DNA of 64,000 nt from Sphaerolaimus hirsutus (Eukaryota > Nematoda > Chromadorea > Monhysterida > Sphaerolaimidae): positions 1,116,001 to 1,180,000 of the forward strand of contig OZ038451.1 of the NCBI GenBank assembly GCA_964036195.1, given 5' to 3'. Numbering within the stretch: position 1 is the first letter of the stretch; the number at the start of each line of letters is the position of its first letter. Below, in pieces: positions 1-10,852 of this stretch. Under the pieces are notes generated by a model. It was not told the origin of the DNA. It did no database searches and saw nothing but the letters and a program-made list of their open reading frames with translations. Made by a program: the position numbers and the translations under genes.

Positions 1-229
1 TCTTGCGTTTTTTGCCGCCGGGTGGGGAAAATTGCGTGTTTAGTTGACTTTTGACCAGAATTTCCTTTTCTTTCTGCAAGTGCGGGGGGGGGGGGGGGGG
101 GTGGAAATGGGACAAAGACACTGAACTACCTATACTTTGAATGTTGAATGTGAATTTCGGGAATGGAACTTAAATTGCAGCAGTGCCGCGTGGGGGATTC
201 AAACGGGCTTGACCTTCTTGGATCGGGAC
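1..229. other. Low-complexity and degraded repeat
   Basis: This stretch holds a run of more than fifteen G near 85-101 and, from about 196, a fragment of the GGGATC-arm hAT family (ATTCAAACGGGCTTGACC). No co-linear coding pattern was seen. Confidence 0.5.
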
Positions 230-237
230 ATTGAGCT

Positions 238-595
238 CAGGGGTTCAGTAGGGCCCCCCCCCCCCCCCTGGAGCGATTTTTGAGAAACTACACCCCTGTT
301 TTCGCTCAAAATCGCTATTTTTCATACCTTTATATAGTATTTCACCTCCAAAATCACTAGTTCATGTGTCTAACTGCCTATTTTGAGCTATTTTTAGTAC
401 TATATGTCCTTATATACCCATTTGTCACCTACTTTTAGCGATTTTTCTCCTTTTCCTCCCTTCTATGCCTATATTTTAAACCCCCGCGACCCCCCCAACC
501 CCCACCAGAAAATTTTTTCAGCTATCTATCCCTCCGGAGGAGCGATTTGCTATCTATATGAACCCCCGCGGGGGTCCAAATCTACAAAACCCCTG
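238..595. mobile_element. hAT-type element, GATAGATAGCT family
   Basis: The ends CAGGGGTT and AACCCCTG are inverted and flanked by the perfect 8-bp duplication ATTGAGCT (230-237 and 596-603). The arms carry CTATCTATCCCTCC and long C runs. It is inserted into an older GGGATC-arm fragment that continues to about 790. The long open frame through it is not conserved coding sequence. Confidence 0.8.
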
Positions 596-858
596 ATTGA
601 GCTCAAAATCAGCATCGGGATTTGGCACAATGTTCTGTATTGTAGGTTTTTCCAGATTCCAGATTCACATTTGTCACTGCAAAAAGGCATTTGGCACATT
701 GGACAAATTTGTCCGGGATTGGGATTTAGGAAATCTTATATGGATTTGAAAATTTTCGGGATCGGGGCTTTCAGATCCAGTTTAATCCTTAGTGAAGTGT
801 GCGAACGAATTTTTCAACATCTTAACAATCAAACAAAAATTGCGATAAAGATCGAAAC

Positions 859-1437
859 CTTGAGTCGCTTGCTCAATTCTTCTTTGAGCTTCTTTCTGGA
901 TGCAATTTTCTCACTCAAATGTTCCCGCAATTCCTTCACTATCGAATTTCCGCCAGCGTCGCTGAAAAGTCAGGGGAAAAAACTTATGAAAAATGATAAT
1001 TTGCAGACGAGTTGACGCCGGGTTTTAAACCGGATTCCATATTTATTCAGATTTTAGTTGACCGGTCCTAGGAAGGTTGAATTTCCAAGGTCCGCAATAT
1101 TGAATAAAAATATTATGGAATATCATGTGATAGTCAATATACGAATAGACTTGGAGACCAGTTGACATCGTGTGTCAACTTGTGTGTAGGTAGCGTCAGT
1201 AGAAGCGCGCTACTCTACTGGAAGAAATAAGACAATATCCACCGACCCGGAAAAAGTAATAAAAATTGTTGGCACAGTGCCAAATAAAACATACACTTCA
1301 TCCGATGATTCCCTATAATCGCTGGATTCATCGGTATCAGTAGGCTCTCTTCTCTCCGGTCTCTTTTTGGTGTACACCTTCTTTTGTATCTTGTCCTTTT
1401 TATGTTTCTTGGACGATTTTTTCGATTTTGGCGACAT
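859..1437 (-). CDS. Unidentified Lys/Ser-rich, coiled-coil nuclear-type protein, first two exons
   Basis: I do not recognise this gene. Exon 1 runs 1437-1295: ATG, then a strongly basic start (MSPKSKKSSKKHKKDKIQKK) and an acidic Ser/Asp stretch, ending at the good donor GTATGT. Exon 2 runs 961-859, after the acceptor TTTTCAG, and encodes a charged helix (KELREHLSEK, then KKLKEELSKRLK) before a GTTTCG donor. The phases fit: exon 1 leaves two bases and exon 2 starts with one, giving Val. Basic and acidic low-complexity stretches followed by a helix are common in splicing-related nuclear proteins, but that is only an analogy. Later exons would lie left of the window. An alternative is a lineage-specific or repeat-derived ORF. 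Confidence 0.45.
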
Positions 1438-2160
1438 TTTCAATTCGATTTTCTTTTTTTTTTGCAACGTTCATTATGCGTCAATAAAAAACTGCACGAT
1501 CCCGAGCGGCACACGTGTGAATATCGTGAAGAGAGACAGTTTTAATGGTAACACATTTTCTGCAGATCAGGGGTAACATTCACACATTTCACCGACTGAG
1601 AGTTTGAGTTTCAGAGAAGAGGATGCAAATTTCATCGGAATGGAGGATCGTACAGTAGTTGACAAGTGGCGTACTAAAAATGTCTAAATTGGTGCTAGCG
1701 CCAAGGCAAAAAGTGCCACGGCGCTCCTGGTGCTTGGTGCCATTCTGCTGTGACACTATACTTGCTTTGGCGCCAGCACCAAATTCTGAATTATTAGTAC
1801 GCAGCTGAACGCAGTACGCAACTTGTCAACTAGTTCACCGGCTGCCAATAACCACACCAATTGAGGGCACGAACTGAGAGAACTGGTGCCAGTCCCAGAC
1901 CCTATAAAAAGCCATGTGTCATGGAAAAGACCTTGTATAGTATCCTATTCTTTGATATCCAAATCTTACGTTTGGATAAGATCCGGATACTACAATAAAG
2001 AATACGATTTAGATACTTCCCATGGTCTTTTACATACACATGACATTTTACAGTGTCTGGGACTGCCCCCAGGGAGAAAATATTTAATTTGGGCACTTGT
2101 TCATACAAAGCAAGTACATGGGTATCACAGTAAAAATGGGTGTGTGAATGCGTGGTGAAG
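1030..2160. repeat. Intergenic stretch with degraded MITEs
   Basis: A palindromic MITE occupies about 1889-2075: the left end reads GTCCCAGACCCTATAAA and the right end is its inverted partner ending GTCTGGGACTG. A GCGCC-rich fragment lies at about 1681-1800, and fragments of the GTTGACA-type family near 1140-1190. Apart from the exon ending at 1437 I see no gene. Confidence 0.5.
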
Positions 2161-2578
2161 CCTTCACGACAACTCTTCCCAATGTTTCACGCTTCCCAAA
2201 CACGCCAGCACTTCTCATCCTTTGTAAATTCCGTCTTTGCGACATCGTATGCACAGAAAAAGTTGCTGTAAGTGCGAGTCTCAGTCACAAAAAGTAGCCA
2301 AATAAATTACTTGGCAAATAGCCAGTATTCTGTATTTCAGGGCAAAAATTCAGACTACTCACCAAATATGAGTTGATCGCGTCGCAGAAACGAGAAAGTC
2401 CTTGAAAATCGGGATATCGGGTCGATATCTCGGGATATCCCTATCAAAAATTGTCAGGGATTATAATACTGATTTCGATTGATGGCGCTGTGTGTGGCGA
2501 TTATAGATGATGCGGTAAATCAGTTTCTTTAAAAATTATCTTTTTTATTTTGTCGCTCCCGGAAATGTCTTCCAGCTT

Positions 2579-2897
2579 AGGGTTACTTTTCGATATCGAT
2601 ATTCGATAGTGTTTTATGGAACTCTATATTCAATAACGAAATGGACCCTGGTTAACGATATTCAATAGGAAAATAACCATGTCCAAAACTTCGAGTTTCT
2701 TTAAAAAAAATTCGATATGGCTATTTGATTGAACACATATCGTTCTTCAAGCCATGTTTTGGTGAGAAAAAGATGCCCACCGATTGTGTCACTGCAGATT
2801 GTCCAACGGAGTGCAGTCTTCTGTGCAATTCTTATTGAAACTATTTTTCCAGCTAAATATCAAATATCGATATCGAAAAGTCATATCGTCCCAACTG
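2579..2897. mobile_element. hAT-type element, CGATAT-arm family, degraded
   Basis: It starts TTAGGGTTACTTTTCGATAT and ends CATATCGTCCCAACT, with iterated CGATAT in both arms. I see no clean target duplication. Confidence 0.55.
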
Positions 2898-2985
2898 TAC
2901 AATGGATATCGAGAAATGGCGATTTCCATCGGGTAAAATAGCAAAAGCGACGAGAAAGCTGTGTGCAATTGAAAGCAAACAGTTG

Positions 2986-3622
2986 GGGCGTTTAATTCTA
3001 AAAGTCGACAAGTCCACAAAATGTGATTTTGAGTAAATCGCATTTTAAGTTCCCGATCCAATTCCAGGCCCGTGGTGCATGTCCAATTTGGCTCTCTCAT
3101 GCTTTTCATAAAGTTCCATATGTTGACAATAAAGTGTCAAATTTTCAGCCCCAAATCTCAACGTATATGTGAAAAATGGGATGTCCATAAAATTCCATTC
3201 GGTCAGAGCAAAACTGTTTCGGGGAGGGAAATGGACCTGTCGACTTCGACTTCGAGAACATTTTTGTTCCCGGGGAAGCCGAGGCTGCCTTATGGGAAAA
3301 TTATGGACTTGTCGCCTTTTAGAAATCGGTTTCCATAGTGGACTTATCACATTTCTTGCGTTTTTTGCCCATAAAAAGGGAAGCGGAGGATGGACTTGTC
3401 GCCTTTTAGCCCAAAACTAAGTGGACTTGTCGACTTCTTGCCCAAACTTTTTGCATTTTTCCCCAAAAATGTCAAATTTGGCACTTCGCCATATGGGCAT
3501 GTGAGGTCAAACAATTTATGGAAATTGATGAAAAATGTGCAGAAGTAGCCCCAGATGACGTTTCCGGGCCTAACTCGAAATTTTCATATTTTGGACTTGT
3601 CGACTTTTAGAATTGGACGCCT
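2986..3622. mobile_element. Element with GTCGACAAGTCCA terminal repeats
   Basis: The left end GGGCGTTTAATTC and the right end GAATTGGACGCC are imperfect inverted repeats that continue into AAAAGTCGACAAGTCCA. The flanks share CAGTTG (2980-2985 and 3623-3628). The motif GGACTTGTCG(A/C)CTT is repeated several times inside. The right end lies only about 20 bp before the TRAPPC2L exon. Confidence 0.6.
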
Positions 3623-3643
3623 CAGTTGCATGTCTGCCCGCAG

Positions 3644-3843
3644 GGTGGCCCCCTACTCCTTTGCTGCTCGCCTACCGTAAGCCCAGAGCAACAATTGTCC
3701 CTACATTCGATGGTGCACTGTAGCTTGGACATCGTCGATGAGAAACTGTCCGCTGCGCATCAGAGTTCCACCAAACAATCCACTTTAGATGCGCACAGGG
3801 ACTTGTATTTGGGTCCCTTGTTCACTAATGATGCCTATAGAAG
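3644..3843 (+). CDS. TRAPPC2L: TRAPPC2L (TRAPP complex subunit, sedlin-like), one internal exon
   Basis: The exon encodes a segment with MVHCSLDIVDEKLSA and, further on, RDLYLGPLFTNDAYR. This matches the middle of TRAPPC2L, a small longin-fold subunit of the TRAPP complexes that tether vesicles in ER-Golgi and Golgi traffic. The acceptor is CTGCCCGCAG before 3644; the frame enters in phase 0 and leaves with two bases at the donor GTCGGT after 3843. Between the two conserved blocks there is a Ser/Thr/Gln-rich insertion of about ten residues compared with what I know of the vertebrate protein. The upstream start exon and the downstream exon were not found on this contig, which ends at 7146. The gene is therefore partial here, or this is a stray exon. 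Confidence 0.75.
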
Positions 3844-4124
3844 GTCGGTTTGGTTTTTGTGTGTGGGCAAAAGTTAAGTTTGAGTCCTACGGAGGCTATA
3901 AACAAATTTGTATATAAGTTGTTATAAAAGTTTTTGTTAAAATAAATTACGTAGGAGGGGATAAAGATAAGACTATGCAATTTTGCGTGGCGCAAGTACA
4001 AACGGTTATCTTTATAGTGTTTACAATACAAAGCGTATCGGCATCCCTTTAATATTTCAGATTTTTAATCAATGCAAAATCACAATGTAAAATTGGCCGA
4101 AAACTAGATATCTCGAGAAATAGA

Positions 4125-4375
4125 TACTTCAGTGACTTTACACTTTGCACGTCTGGCTCACCTATAACACTCGCTATTTTAATGAAAAATTGAATTCTTC
4201 AATTTTAAAATTCAATGCTGTTATAACGCTTTACGTTAATGTACCTATTCACAACAATATTTTTTTCATTTTTCCACAAAAATCGTCTGCTTTAAATGTG
4301 ATTGGCATGTTTCCAACTTGAGACATAAATAACTGCGCGTGGAGAGTGTCATGTCACTACAGTACACTTGATTCA
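4125..4375. mobile_element. MITE with GCACGCTTCCA-type ends, degraded copy
   Basis: About 250 bp with the pattern seen in four better copies (41801, 50138, 52716, 61791): one end has GACTTTACACTTTGCACG, the other GAGACATAAATAACTGCGC and GTCATGTCAC. Confidence 0.5.
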
Positions 4376-4540
4376 TTCACTCACAGCTATGGTGATGCGA
4401 CGAACACAAAATACAAATTTGTACTAGTGACGCATATCGCCAGCCAGTCCATCAAGGAGCACGACATCAGAGCGGTTATTTTCATTTCATTCCATTTTTT
4501 TCGGATAACGTAAATTAGTTTTTTTAAATGTAACATTTAC

Positions 4541-4666
4541 CCCGCGCAGATGTTCAAAAGATTGCACAATGTTTTCTGCGACACTTTGTGTAATCCGTTT
4601 TTCGTGCCGACCCAATCGCTTGAACATTGCGGGTAGGTTTTTGAACTTTTCGAACGCTAATTCCAT
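4541..4666 (-). CDS. Unidentified gene, candidate first coding exon
   Basis: An ATG at 4666 opens 42 codons, including FEKFKNLPAMFKRLG and SVAENIVQSFEHLRG, and runs exactly to a strong donor GTAAAT after 4541 in phase 0. An in-frame TGA stands directly before the ATG, which fits a start codon. A longer overlapping frame on the same strand (4742-4554) has more Cys and Lys but ignores the donor, and I consider it a shadow. I do not recognise the protein; the predicted segment is a basic amphipathic helix. Later exons would be expected at lower coordinates but I could not find any. Confidence 0.4.
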
Positions 4667-4837
4667 TCAACTCCTGAAAACCGTGAAATTCGTTTGTCAA
4701 CATTTGATGAAATTCTTTGACCGATCGATTTTTGCAATGCAAACATAAAACATTCGGTTTACGTTTTTTTCTTTGGGATGTCTATCTCTATTATATAATA
4801 TACCTAGGTATTTATGGTGATCATTTACCGTATTATT

Positions 4838-5239
4838 TACCGTATTTCATTGAATTACCACCAGGGGGGTTTATATTTTTCAGAGTTAAAATTTTGATGG
4901 GGGTTATTTCGAGGTTAAAGAACCCCCGTTCTTTATTTCGCCAGAATTTTTCAGAAATTCCAGTACTAAACTGTAGTTTGTAACGTACACAGACGTCGAA
5001 AAATGCAACAAAAACCCGCATATAAGACTCTGTAGACTCGTACGTAGATGGTATAAACCCTGTTCTAACATAACACAGTAGGTAATTGTTTTTAATGTGT
5101 GTTCTGTGTTTCCCAGATCACAAACCACAGCTTTTGTCATTTACGTTCTCTATACACTCAATTTGGGGGGGGGGGGGGGTTATAAATTCAGTGTCCATTT
5201 TTTTTTTTGGGGGGGGGGGTATTTCGAGGAAATACGGTA
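4838..5239. mobile_element. TA-flanked MITE (ACCGTATTTC family)
   Basis: The ends TACCGTATTTCATTGAA and GAGGAAATACGGTA are inverted repeats with TA on each side. Internal arms carry runs of G (5165-5220) and a core with GTACGTAGATGGTATA. The element is one of about nine in the window. Confidence 0.75.
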
Positions 5240-5918
5240 TTTTTGCTCTTATTTGCCTGTTAAGAAGATTTTTATCTGCAAAAAGTTGTATCAGGTTATG
5301 TGCAACATTTTTATACATCACACTTAGCGTTCCAACAATCTTAGGAGATTATATTTTTATATTCTCCAGGTTGTTTTAGAGAGGTTTAATTATATTTTAT
5401 TTATGAGAAGAAAGTATAAAACATCTCATTTATATTTTTGAGATATCTAATCTCATTTTATCTTTGAGATAAATTGGGGTTTATATTTGATTATATTTTC
5501 TGAAAAAATTGGGACAAAATAGGTGATTTCATTCATATTTCACTTTCTATTTTAATAACAAAAAGGCGGTGCTTAATTTGCGGTTTTTCAGGCTGCTCAA
5601 GAGAACTACTGATGAAATGCTGGCCAAAGTTTGATAAAAGGCTTCACAATGGATGTTTTGAAGTGAAAATATGTGATATTTTTGATACTCCATTTATGAC
5701 TTTGAGAAAACTGTTGGATATGTAGATCAATTTTCGTTAAAGGTTTTTCAAGTCGATTTCGTTAGAAGTCGAATGTTCCGCACTGTTTGATGTTTACATA
5801 TTACATTAAAAATACCAATTTTCAAATGTCCAAAATATTTTATTGCTTTCCTAATTGCTACTTTCCCAACAGTTTTCTCACCACTATACATTTTCTCACT
5901 ACAATAAAATGCTAGTTT
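5240..5918. other. AT-rich intergenic stretch, nothing recognised
   Basis: AT-rich sequence with several TTTATATTTTTGAGATA-like runs near 5400-5480. I see no exon with paired splice signals and no terminal repeats. Confidence 0.4.
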
Positions 5919-6150
5919 GGGCCCCCACACACTGGATGTCAACTGAATTCGTGTCAACTAAATGTCAACTGAATTTAAGTGATACTGTGATTTCAACTTA
6001 TCTATCTGATAGAGCATAGTTTATTTTACATCATGACACTTCTCATTTTCATTGTTCCTGTTAAGTGTGATGCTTTTTACAAACTTCTTGTTTTATTCAA
6101 TTGACACTGAGTTGACGCGAATTTGCGATGTCAACTAGTGTGGGCCCAAT
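5919..6150. mobile_element. MITE of the CTAGTTGACA group
   Basis: The ends GGGCCCCCACACACTGGATG and CGATGTCAACTAGTGTGGGC are imperfect inverted repeats. Related ends occur at 32727, 35306, 56966 and 61045. Confidence 0.55.
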
Positions 6151-6375
6151 AAGTGCAAACAATGAATGCGCATCGGTTCGCTTATGTTTACACAGGGAAA
6201 ATCTATCAAATCGACAGTGAAGGATTACAAATTGACAAACTGGTTGAAAAACTCATTTGTGAAAGCTTACCTAATTTTTTGTGTTCTAAAACTAATGGAC
6301 ATAAAAGTTTCAATTTGTTGCAGTGCCTCAAAGTTTCTACCTACTTGTTTTCAGTGGAAGAATTGTGTAGAAAAT

Positions 6376-7406
6376 GTAAACACCTTCCCGGACAAGTTCA
6401 CCACCCATTTTTTTATTTCACTTCAAATGCAATATCTCGGTCCATGGGGGTGTTATAAGGCTGAAACTTTGTATATATCAAGTTGTAAGACCCCCTTACT
6501 CCCCAACAATGGGGGGAGGTGCGGCGACTCACTACAGGGTGGGTCGCCCTATATGCAAAAAATTTTTGTGGCGTTTTTGGTGTCCCAAGCAAGTTCACCA
6601 CCCACTTGATTAGCTACACTTTGAAGGCTATATCTCCAGCTGTGAGGGCGTTAGAAAGCTGAAATTTGGGGGATGTCTTGCCAACAACGCCCCTCACAAT
6701 ACACCAGTGGGGCGGCTGCCGACGAACCACTAAAGCATGGATCACTGCATATAAATTTGATTATTTTTTTAAGAACAACCCAAGTGTCCCAAACAAGTTC
6801 GCCACCCAACTGCATTATAAAAAAATGTTGTGAGAACATACCTGATATAAAATTGAATCAGATATGAACCCTAGTTCTGCTCCTTAAATTTTTTTCAGTA
6901 GGGCACCCACCCTGTCCCATAAACAGCAGATTGAAAATTTCACTTTAAACCAATTTTTTGTATCACACTTAAAAAGTTGGTTTACAAAGTTCACTAGGGG
7001 AGGGTCTAAGGTTCAAAGTTATGTAAACAACATAACCTCTAAAATGCTTCCATAAGGAAATTTATTTGGGGTGAATGAAAAAGTGAAAATTTTGTCAAAT
7101 TTTCTTCCTGAAATGACATCATTTTGACATCATAGAATTCACCCCANNNNNNNNNNNNNNNNNNNNNNNNNNNNNNNNNNNNNNNNNNNNNNNNNNNNNN
7201 NNNNNNNNNNNNNNNNNNNNNNNNNNNNNNNNNNNNNNNNNNNNNNNNNNNNNNNNNNNNNNNNNNNNNNNNNNNNNNNNNNNNNNNNNNNNNNNNNNNN
7301 NNNNNNNNNNNNNNNNNNNNNNNNNNNNNNNNNNNNNNNNNNNNNNATATTGCATTCAAAGTGAAATAAAAAAATGGGTGGTGAACTTGTCCGGGAAGGT
7401 GTTTAC
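6376..7406. mobile_element. Foldback element interrupted by the first gap
   Basis: The left end GTAAACACCTTCCCGGACAA is repeated in reverse complement at 7347-7406, followed on both sides by a tract related to GTTCACCACCCATTTTTTT. Direct-repeat-like variants of CAAGTTCACCACCCA also occur at about 6590 and 6795. The gap lies in the middle, so the true length is unknown. Confidence 0.65.
7147..7346. other. Assembly gap of 200 N
   Basis: Exactly 200 N, the same length as the other two gaps, so it is probably a fixed-size placeholder. Sequence on both sides belongs to the two arms of one foldback repeat, so the break lies inside a transposon. Confidence 0.99.
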
Positions 7407-7517
7407 TAGGTAGTTTATTTGTCAATTGCTCCACCTCTAGTTGACAAGGACACCAAATGTCTACTGTTTCCCATCCCAGTTCATAGCTTGCCCAAGAGCA
7501 GGTTTGTTAAAAGTACC

Positions 7518-7939
7518 TACCGTATTTCCTCGAAATACCCCCCCCCCTCAACCCCCCCCCCCTCAACCCCCCCCCCCCTCAAAATGGACACTTTGAGTTT
7601 ATAACCCCCCCATCTAAATACCCCCCCACCTCAAATGTAGTGTATAGAGAATGTAAATGGAAAAAGCTACGGTTTGTTATCCGGGAAACGTAGAACACAC
7701 GTTAAAAACAATGACTGTGTTATGTTATACCGTCTACGTACATATATAAAGTCTGTAGAGTCTTGTACATGGCCGTTTTTGTTGCATTTTTTGACGTCGG
7801 TGTACGTTACATACAACAATGTAGTACTGGGATTTCAAAAAATTTCTGGCGAAATAATAACCCCCCCCTCGTGTAACCCCCTCAAAAATATCACTCTGAA
7901 AACATAAACCCCCTGGGGGTATTTCGAGGAAATACGGTA
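7518..7939. mobile_element. TA-flanked MITE (ACCGTATTTC family)
   Basis: Starts TACCGTATTTCCTCGAAATA and ends with the inverted copy TATTTCGAGGAAATACGGTA. The left arm has three iterations of a C-run followed by TCAA; the core resembles that of 4838-5239. Confidence 0.85.
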
Positions 7940-9008
7940 AGTTTTTCGTTCGTTTGTCATTCGACAGTCCCGCCGCTCCCTGTAAAGTGTACCTAATGTC
8001 AAGTGTCAAATGTGACGTAGAATTGCAAAGGTTCATTAATAAAAAAAATTTTACCTATCATTATTATTACGAGTTATGATTGACACTTAGCATGACATTT
8101 GACAATTGACATTTTACAGGGTGCGGGCTTGATGCCAGGATGTCACTAGGAACATGGAGAAATGACGAAATGCAGATAATAAATGCATACAATAGAACTG
8201 AGTGGCGCGGTTTTCGTTTGCCCGTGTCACTTGTTCAATGACACCTACGTAAAAATCAAATCAAATCAAATAGGTAAAAAGTTGGACATTTCTCAAGTTT
8301 GTTGACATTGTGCAGTTACGTAAAATCTTTTGTTGTCGGGATTCTGCCATCACTGTTCCTTTTCTTTATTTCGCTGTTTGTGTGTGTAAAAAGTGTTCCT
8401 TTTCAAACTGAACTTTTGTTACACTTAGATGTAATGGCCCTACACACTAGTTTTATACTGAAATTTCCAAAAAATTGAAACTCATGAATCGGTTTTGAAC
8501 CCGTTTGAGTTCCCCGGAATGAAGTGGCCGTCAAATGTTATCGATGGAGATTTAAGATGACTAATTCCGGTAAACTCAATAATGCTCAAAGGTGATGTAC
8601 GAATTTATAAAAAAAATTTTTTTATAAATTTCTGTAGGAAAGTAGTGTGTAAGCTAACGATGGCAAACAAAAGTTTGAAAACGTTTTTGAATTTCTTTTT
8701 AAGTTTTCGAATTTATATTTCACCCGTAGAAAAAATCACATTTATAAATCTTTTTCTTGAAAAATTCGTTATGTGTTTACAATTTTTTTGGTATTATATG
8801 TTTAGTAAAAATGCACATTTGAGGTAACGATTACATCAATTCCCGATGAAACATTCAAAGTGTATTCAAAATTCTCCGGAAAAACCGAAATTGCGATAAT
8901 TTGATGCAAAAAAATCGAAAACTAATAACAAAGATTCGAAAACTGTTTCCGGAAAAAAATCAGAAGTCATTTTAAAAAACAAAAAAATAAACACTTTAAT
9001 TTTTCCAC
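7940..9008. repeat. Intergenic stretch with one small palindromic MITE
   Basis: About 7960-8130 is a hairpin-like MITE with CTGTAAAGTG on the left and CATTTTACAGGGTGCGGG on the right. From 8150 to 9008 I see only AT-rich sequence and a truncated end reading GGCCCTACACACTAGTTTT near 8447. Confidence 0.45.
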
Positions 9009-9121
9009 GGGGTTTGCCATTGTTAGCGTAGGCACAATGTTTACATAATCCATTGTCGGATCGAAGGCCACACGCAATGAATTGACAATTTCCAATGTGT
9101 TTTTATTCTGCTTTTCTTGTC
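9009..9121 (-). CDS. Candidate exon of an unidentified gene
   Basis: The minus strand reads an open segment with LEIVNSLRVAFDPTMDYVN and PTLTMANP, between a weak acceptor (GATGCATAG) and a possible donor GTGGAA in phase 0. The residue composition looks like real protein, but the acceptor lacks a pyrimidine tract and the frame stays open for a further twelve codons. No family was recognised. Confidence 0.25.
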
Positions 9122-9268
9122 CTATGCATCACGCGCGTTGCCAATTGCACACCCTGTCAAGTGTCAAGTTGCACTGACAAGTGACAAAGTATTCGGCAAA
9201 ATTTCGAATTTTCGAAAAACAGAAATGTAAGATGTCTAGCACTACCTGTTTCGCGAGTGAATCAGTTC

Positions 9269-9700
9269 TAATGCTGCGATTACAGCTCGGGCGTAAAATT
9301 GATTTTTGGGCGTAAAATTAATTACAGGTGAATGGATAAAGAAATGGCGTTGTAATTTCAGTCAAAGAAAGCGCACATGCAGATGTTGCTTGTGTCCAAA
9401 CTCATCAGTTTATTTTAATTGCACTAGAAGTTATAAATTTTGGCACAAATTTTTTTAATTTTATGCCCTAATTTTACGCAACTTACAACGCATAATTGAA
9501 AAAATTGTGAAAATATTCATAACTACCAGTACGATTAAAATAAACTCATGAGCTTTGGGCACAAGAAACGTCTGCATCTACGCTTTCTTTGACTGAAATA
9601 ACAATGTTATATCTTTATCCATTTATCTGTAATAAATTTTACGCCCAAAATCAATTTTACGCCCAGTCTATTTTACGCCCGAGCTGTAATCGCAGCATTA
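9269..9700. mobile_element. Foldback element with TAATGCTGCGATTACAGC ends
   Basis: A near-perfect inverted repeat of at least 100 bp per arm. The ends read TAATGCTGCGATTACAGCTC and its reverse complement, followed by GGGCGTAAAATT repeats. The target duplication is unclear. Confidence 0.8.
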
Positions 9701-9723
9701 TAGGTATTTACATTGCCTATATA

Positions 9724-10278
9724 CAGGGGTGGGCATCTTCAGTTACCGCTGGGAAAATGCGATAGATTGAGCTACGGTTGAGCTATCAGAATGAAATTTT
9801 AACACAATGGAGTAGACTCCATAGGACACCTATTCTGAAATTTGCAACCCAAACGGCCACATTTTGGGTGAGTTGTGGAACACACGGTTTTTAGTGTAAT
9901 TTTGTGACTTGGCGTCACCCATAGGATAAATCGAGGGTGGCATTTGAGGGGGGGGGGCATCGGTCGTTGGTGTCGTCCCATTCTGTCGTACATCGGCCGA
10001 TTTTGATGCCCTTTGAGTATGTTGTGGTCGCGCCTACTACCAAATTCTTTTTTTACTCGAATAGTCCCCCAGTCCCGAGATAAGGGGGGTGAAGTCACAA
10101 AATTACACTAAAAACTGTGTGTTCCACAACTCCTCCAAACTGTGGCCGTTTGGGTTGCAAACTTCAGCATAGGTGTCCTATGGAGTCTACTCTATTGTGT
10201 TAAAATTTCATTGTGATAGCTCAACTGTAGCTCAAGCTATCGCGTTTTTCCAGCGGTAACTGAAGATGCCCACCCCTG
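9724..10278. mobile_element. Long-arm foldback element, CAGGGGTGGGCATCTTC ends
   Basis: Two inverted arms of about 210 bp. The termini CAGGGGTGGGCATCTTCAGT and ACTGAAGATGCCCACCCCTG are exact inverse copies. The flanks CCTATATA and TATTTATA agree in six of eight bases, consistent with an old hAT-type insertion. Confidence 0.8.
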
Positions 10279-10339
10279 TATTTATATTCGATTTTCACTG
10301 AGAATTTGAAACAATAAAAATTTTATTGTGTGATAAGAC

Positions 10340-10584
10340 TAGTGATGTGAAAAACGCCAGAACTATGGCGCCAAGCGCCATGGCGCTTTTCCGACCCCTA
10401 GCGCCAAGCTCCAATGGCGCCAGAGCAAAATTGCGCCAAGCGCCAGCGCCAGGCATTTTGTTCCTGGCGCCGGTCAAAAATGGCGCCAAGGCCATGGCAC
10501 CTTTCACTGATGTGAAAGTGATGTGATGCTTTTTGCTTTGGCGCTAGCGCCAGGCGCCAGTGCCATGGCGCTTTTACATCACTA
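10340..10584. mobile_element. hAT-type element, GCGCC-arm family with TAGTGATGT ends
   Basis: Starts TAGTGATGTGAAAAACGCC and ends GGCGCTTTTACATCACTA. The inside is almost only GCGCCA and GGCGCC iterations. The flanks GATAAGAC and GATGATAT match in five of eight bases. Confidence 0.65.
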
Positions 10585-10852
10585 GATGATATGTCCCTGG
10601 TGCCAAACCCAGACCTTGTAAAATGTCAAATTTACTTTTTTACCGGTCGTTTGACATTGTTCACTTGACATTTTAGAGGTTCAGGGAGTGGTCCCAGACG
10701 CGGATGTCACATGCATTCAAGATACATTCAGAAATATTTAGTTTTGCCTAGAACAGAACACATTGCCGCGCACGCCCAGCTCTCGCCCTTGAGCAAGCCA
10801 TAGTGCATGTGAATCAATAATGTTTAATGGTGGAAACACACATGTAGTACAT

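Noticed and set aside
404..1015. Open frame of about 200 codons
   Set aside because: It runs through a hAT-type element and its flank; composition and position follow the repeat, and the minus-strand exon at 961-859 explains part of it.
2187..2265. Minus-strand segment between CTTACAG and a TGA that reads NFFCAYDVAKTEFTKDEKC
   Set aside because: Looks somewhat protein-like, but two frames are open, no donor fits and no partner exon was found.
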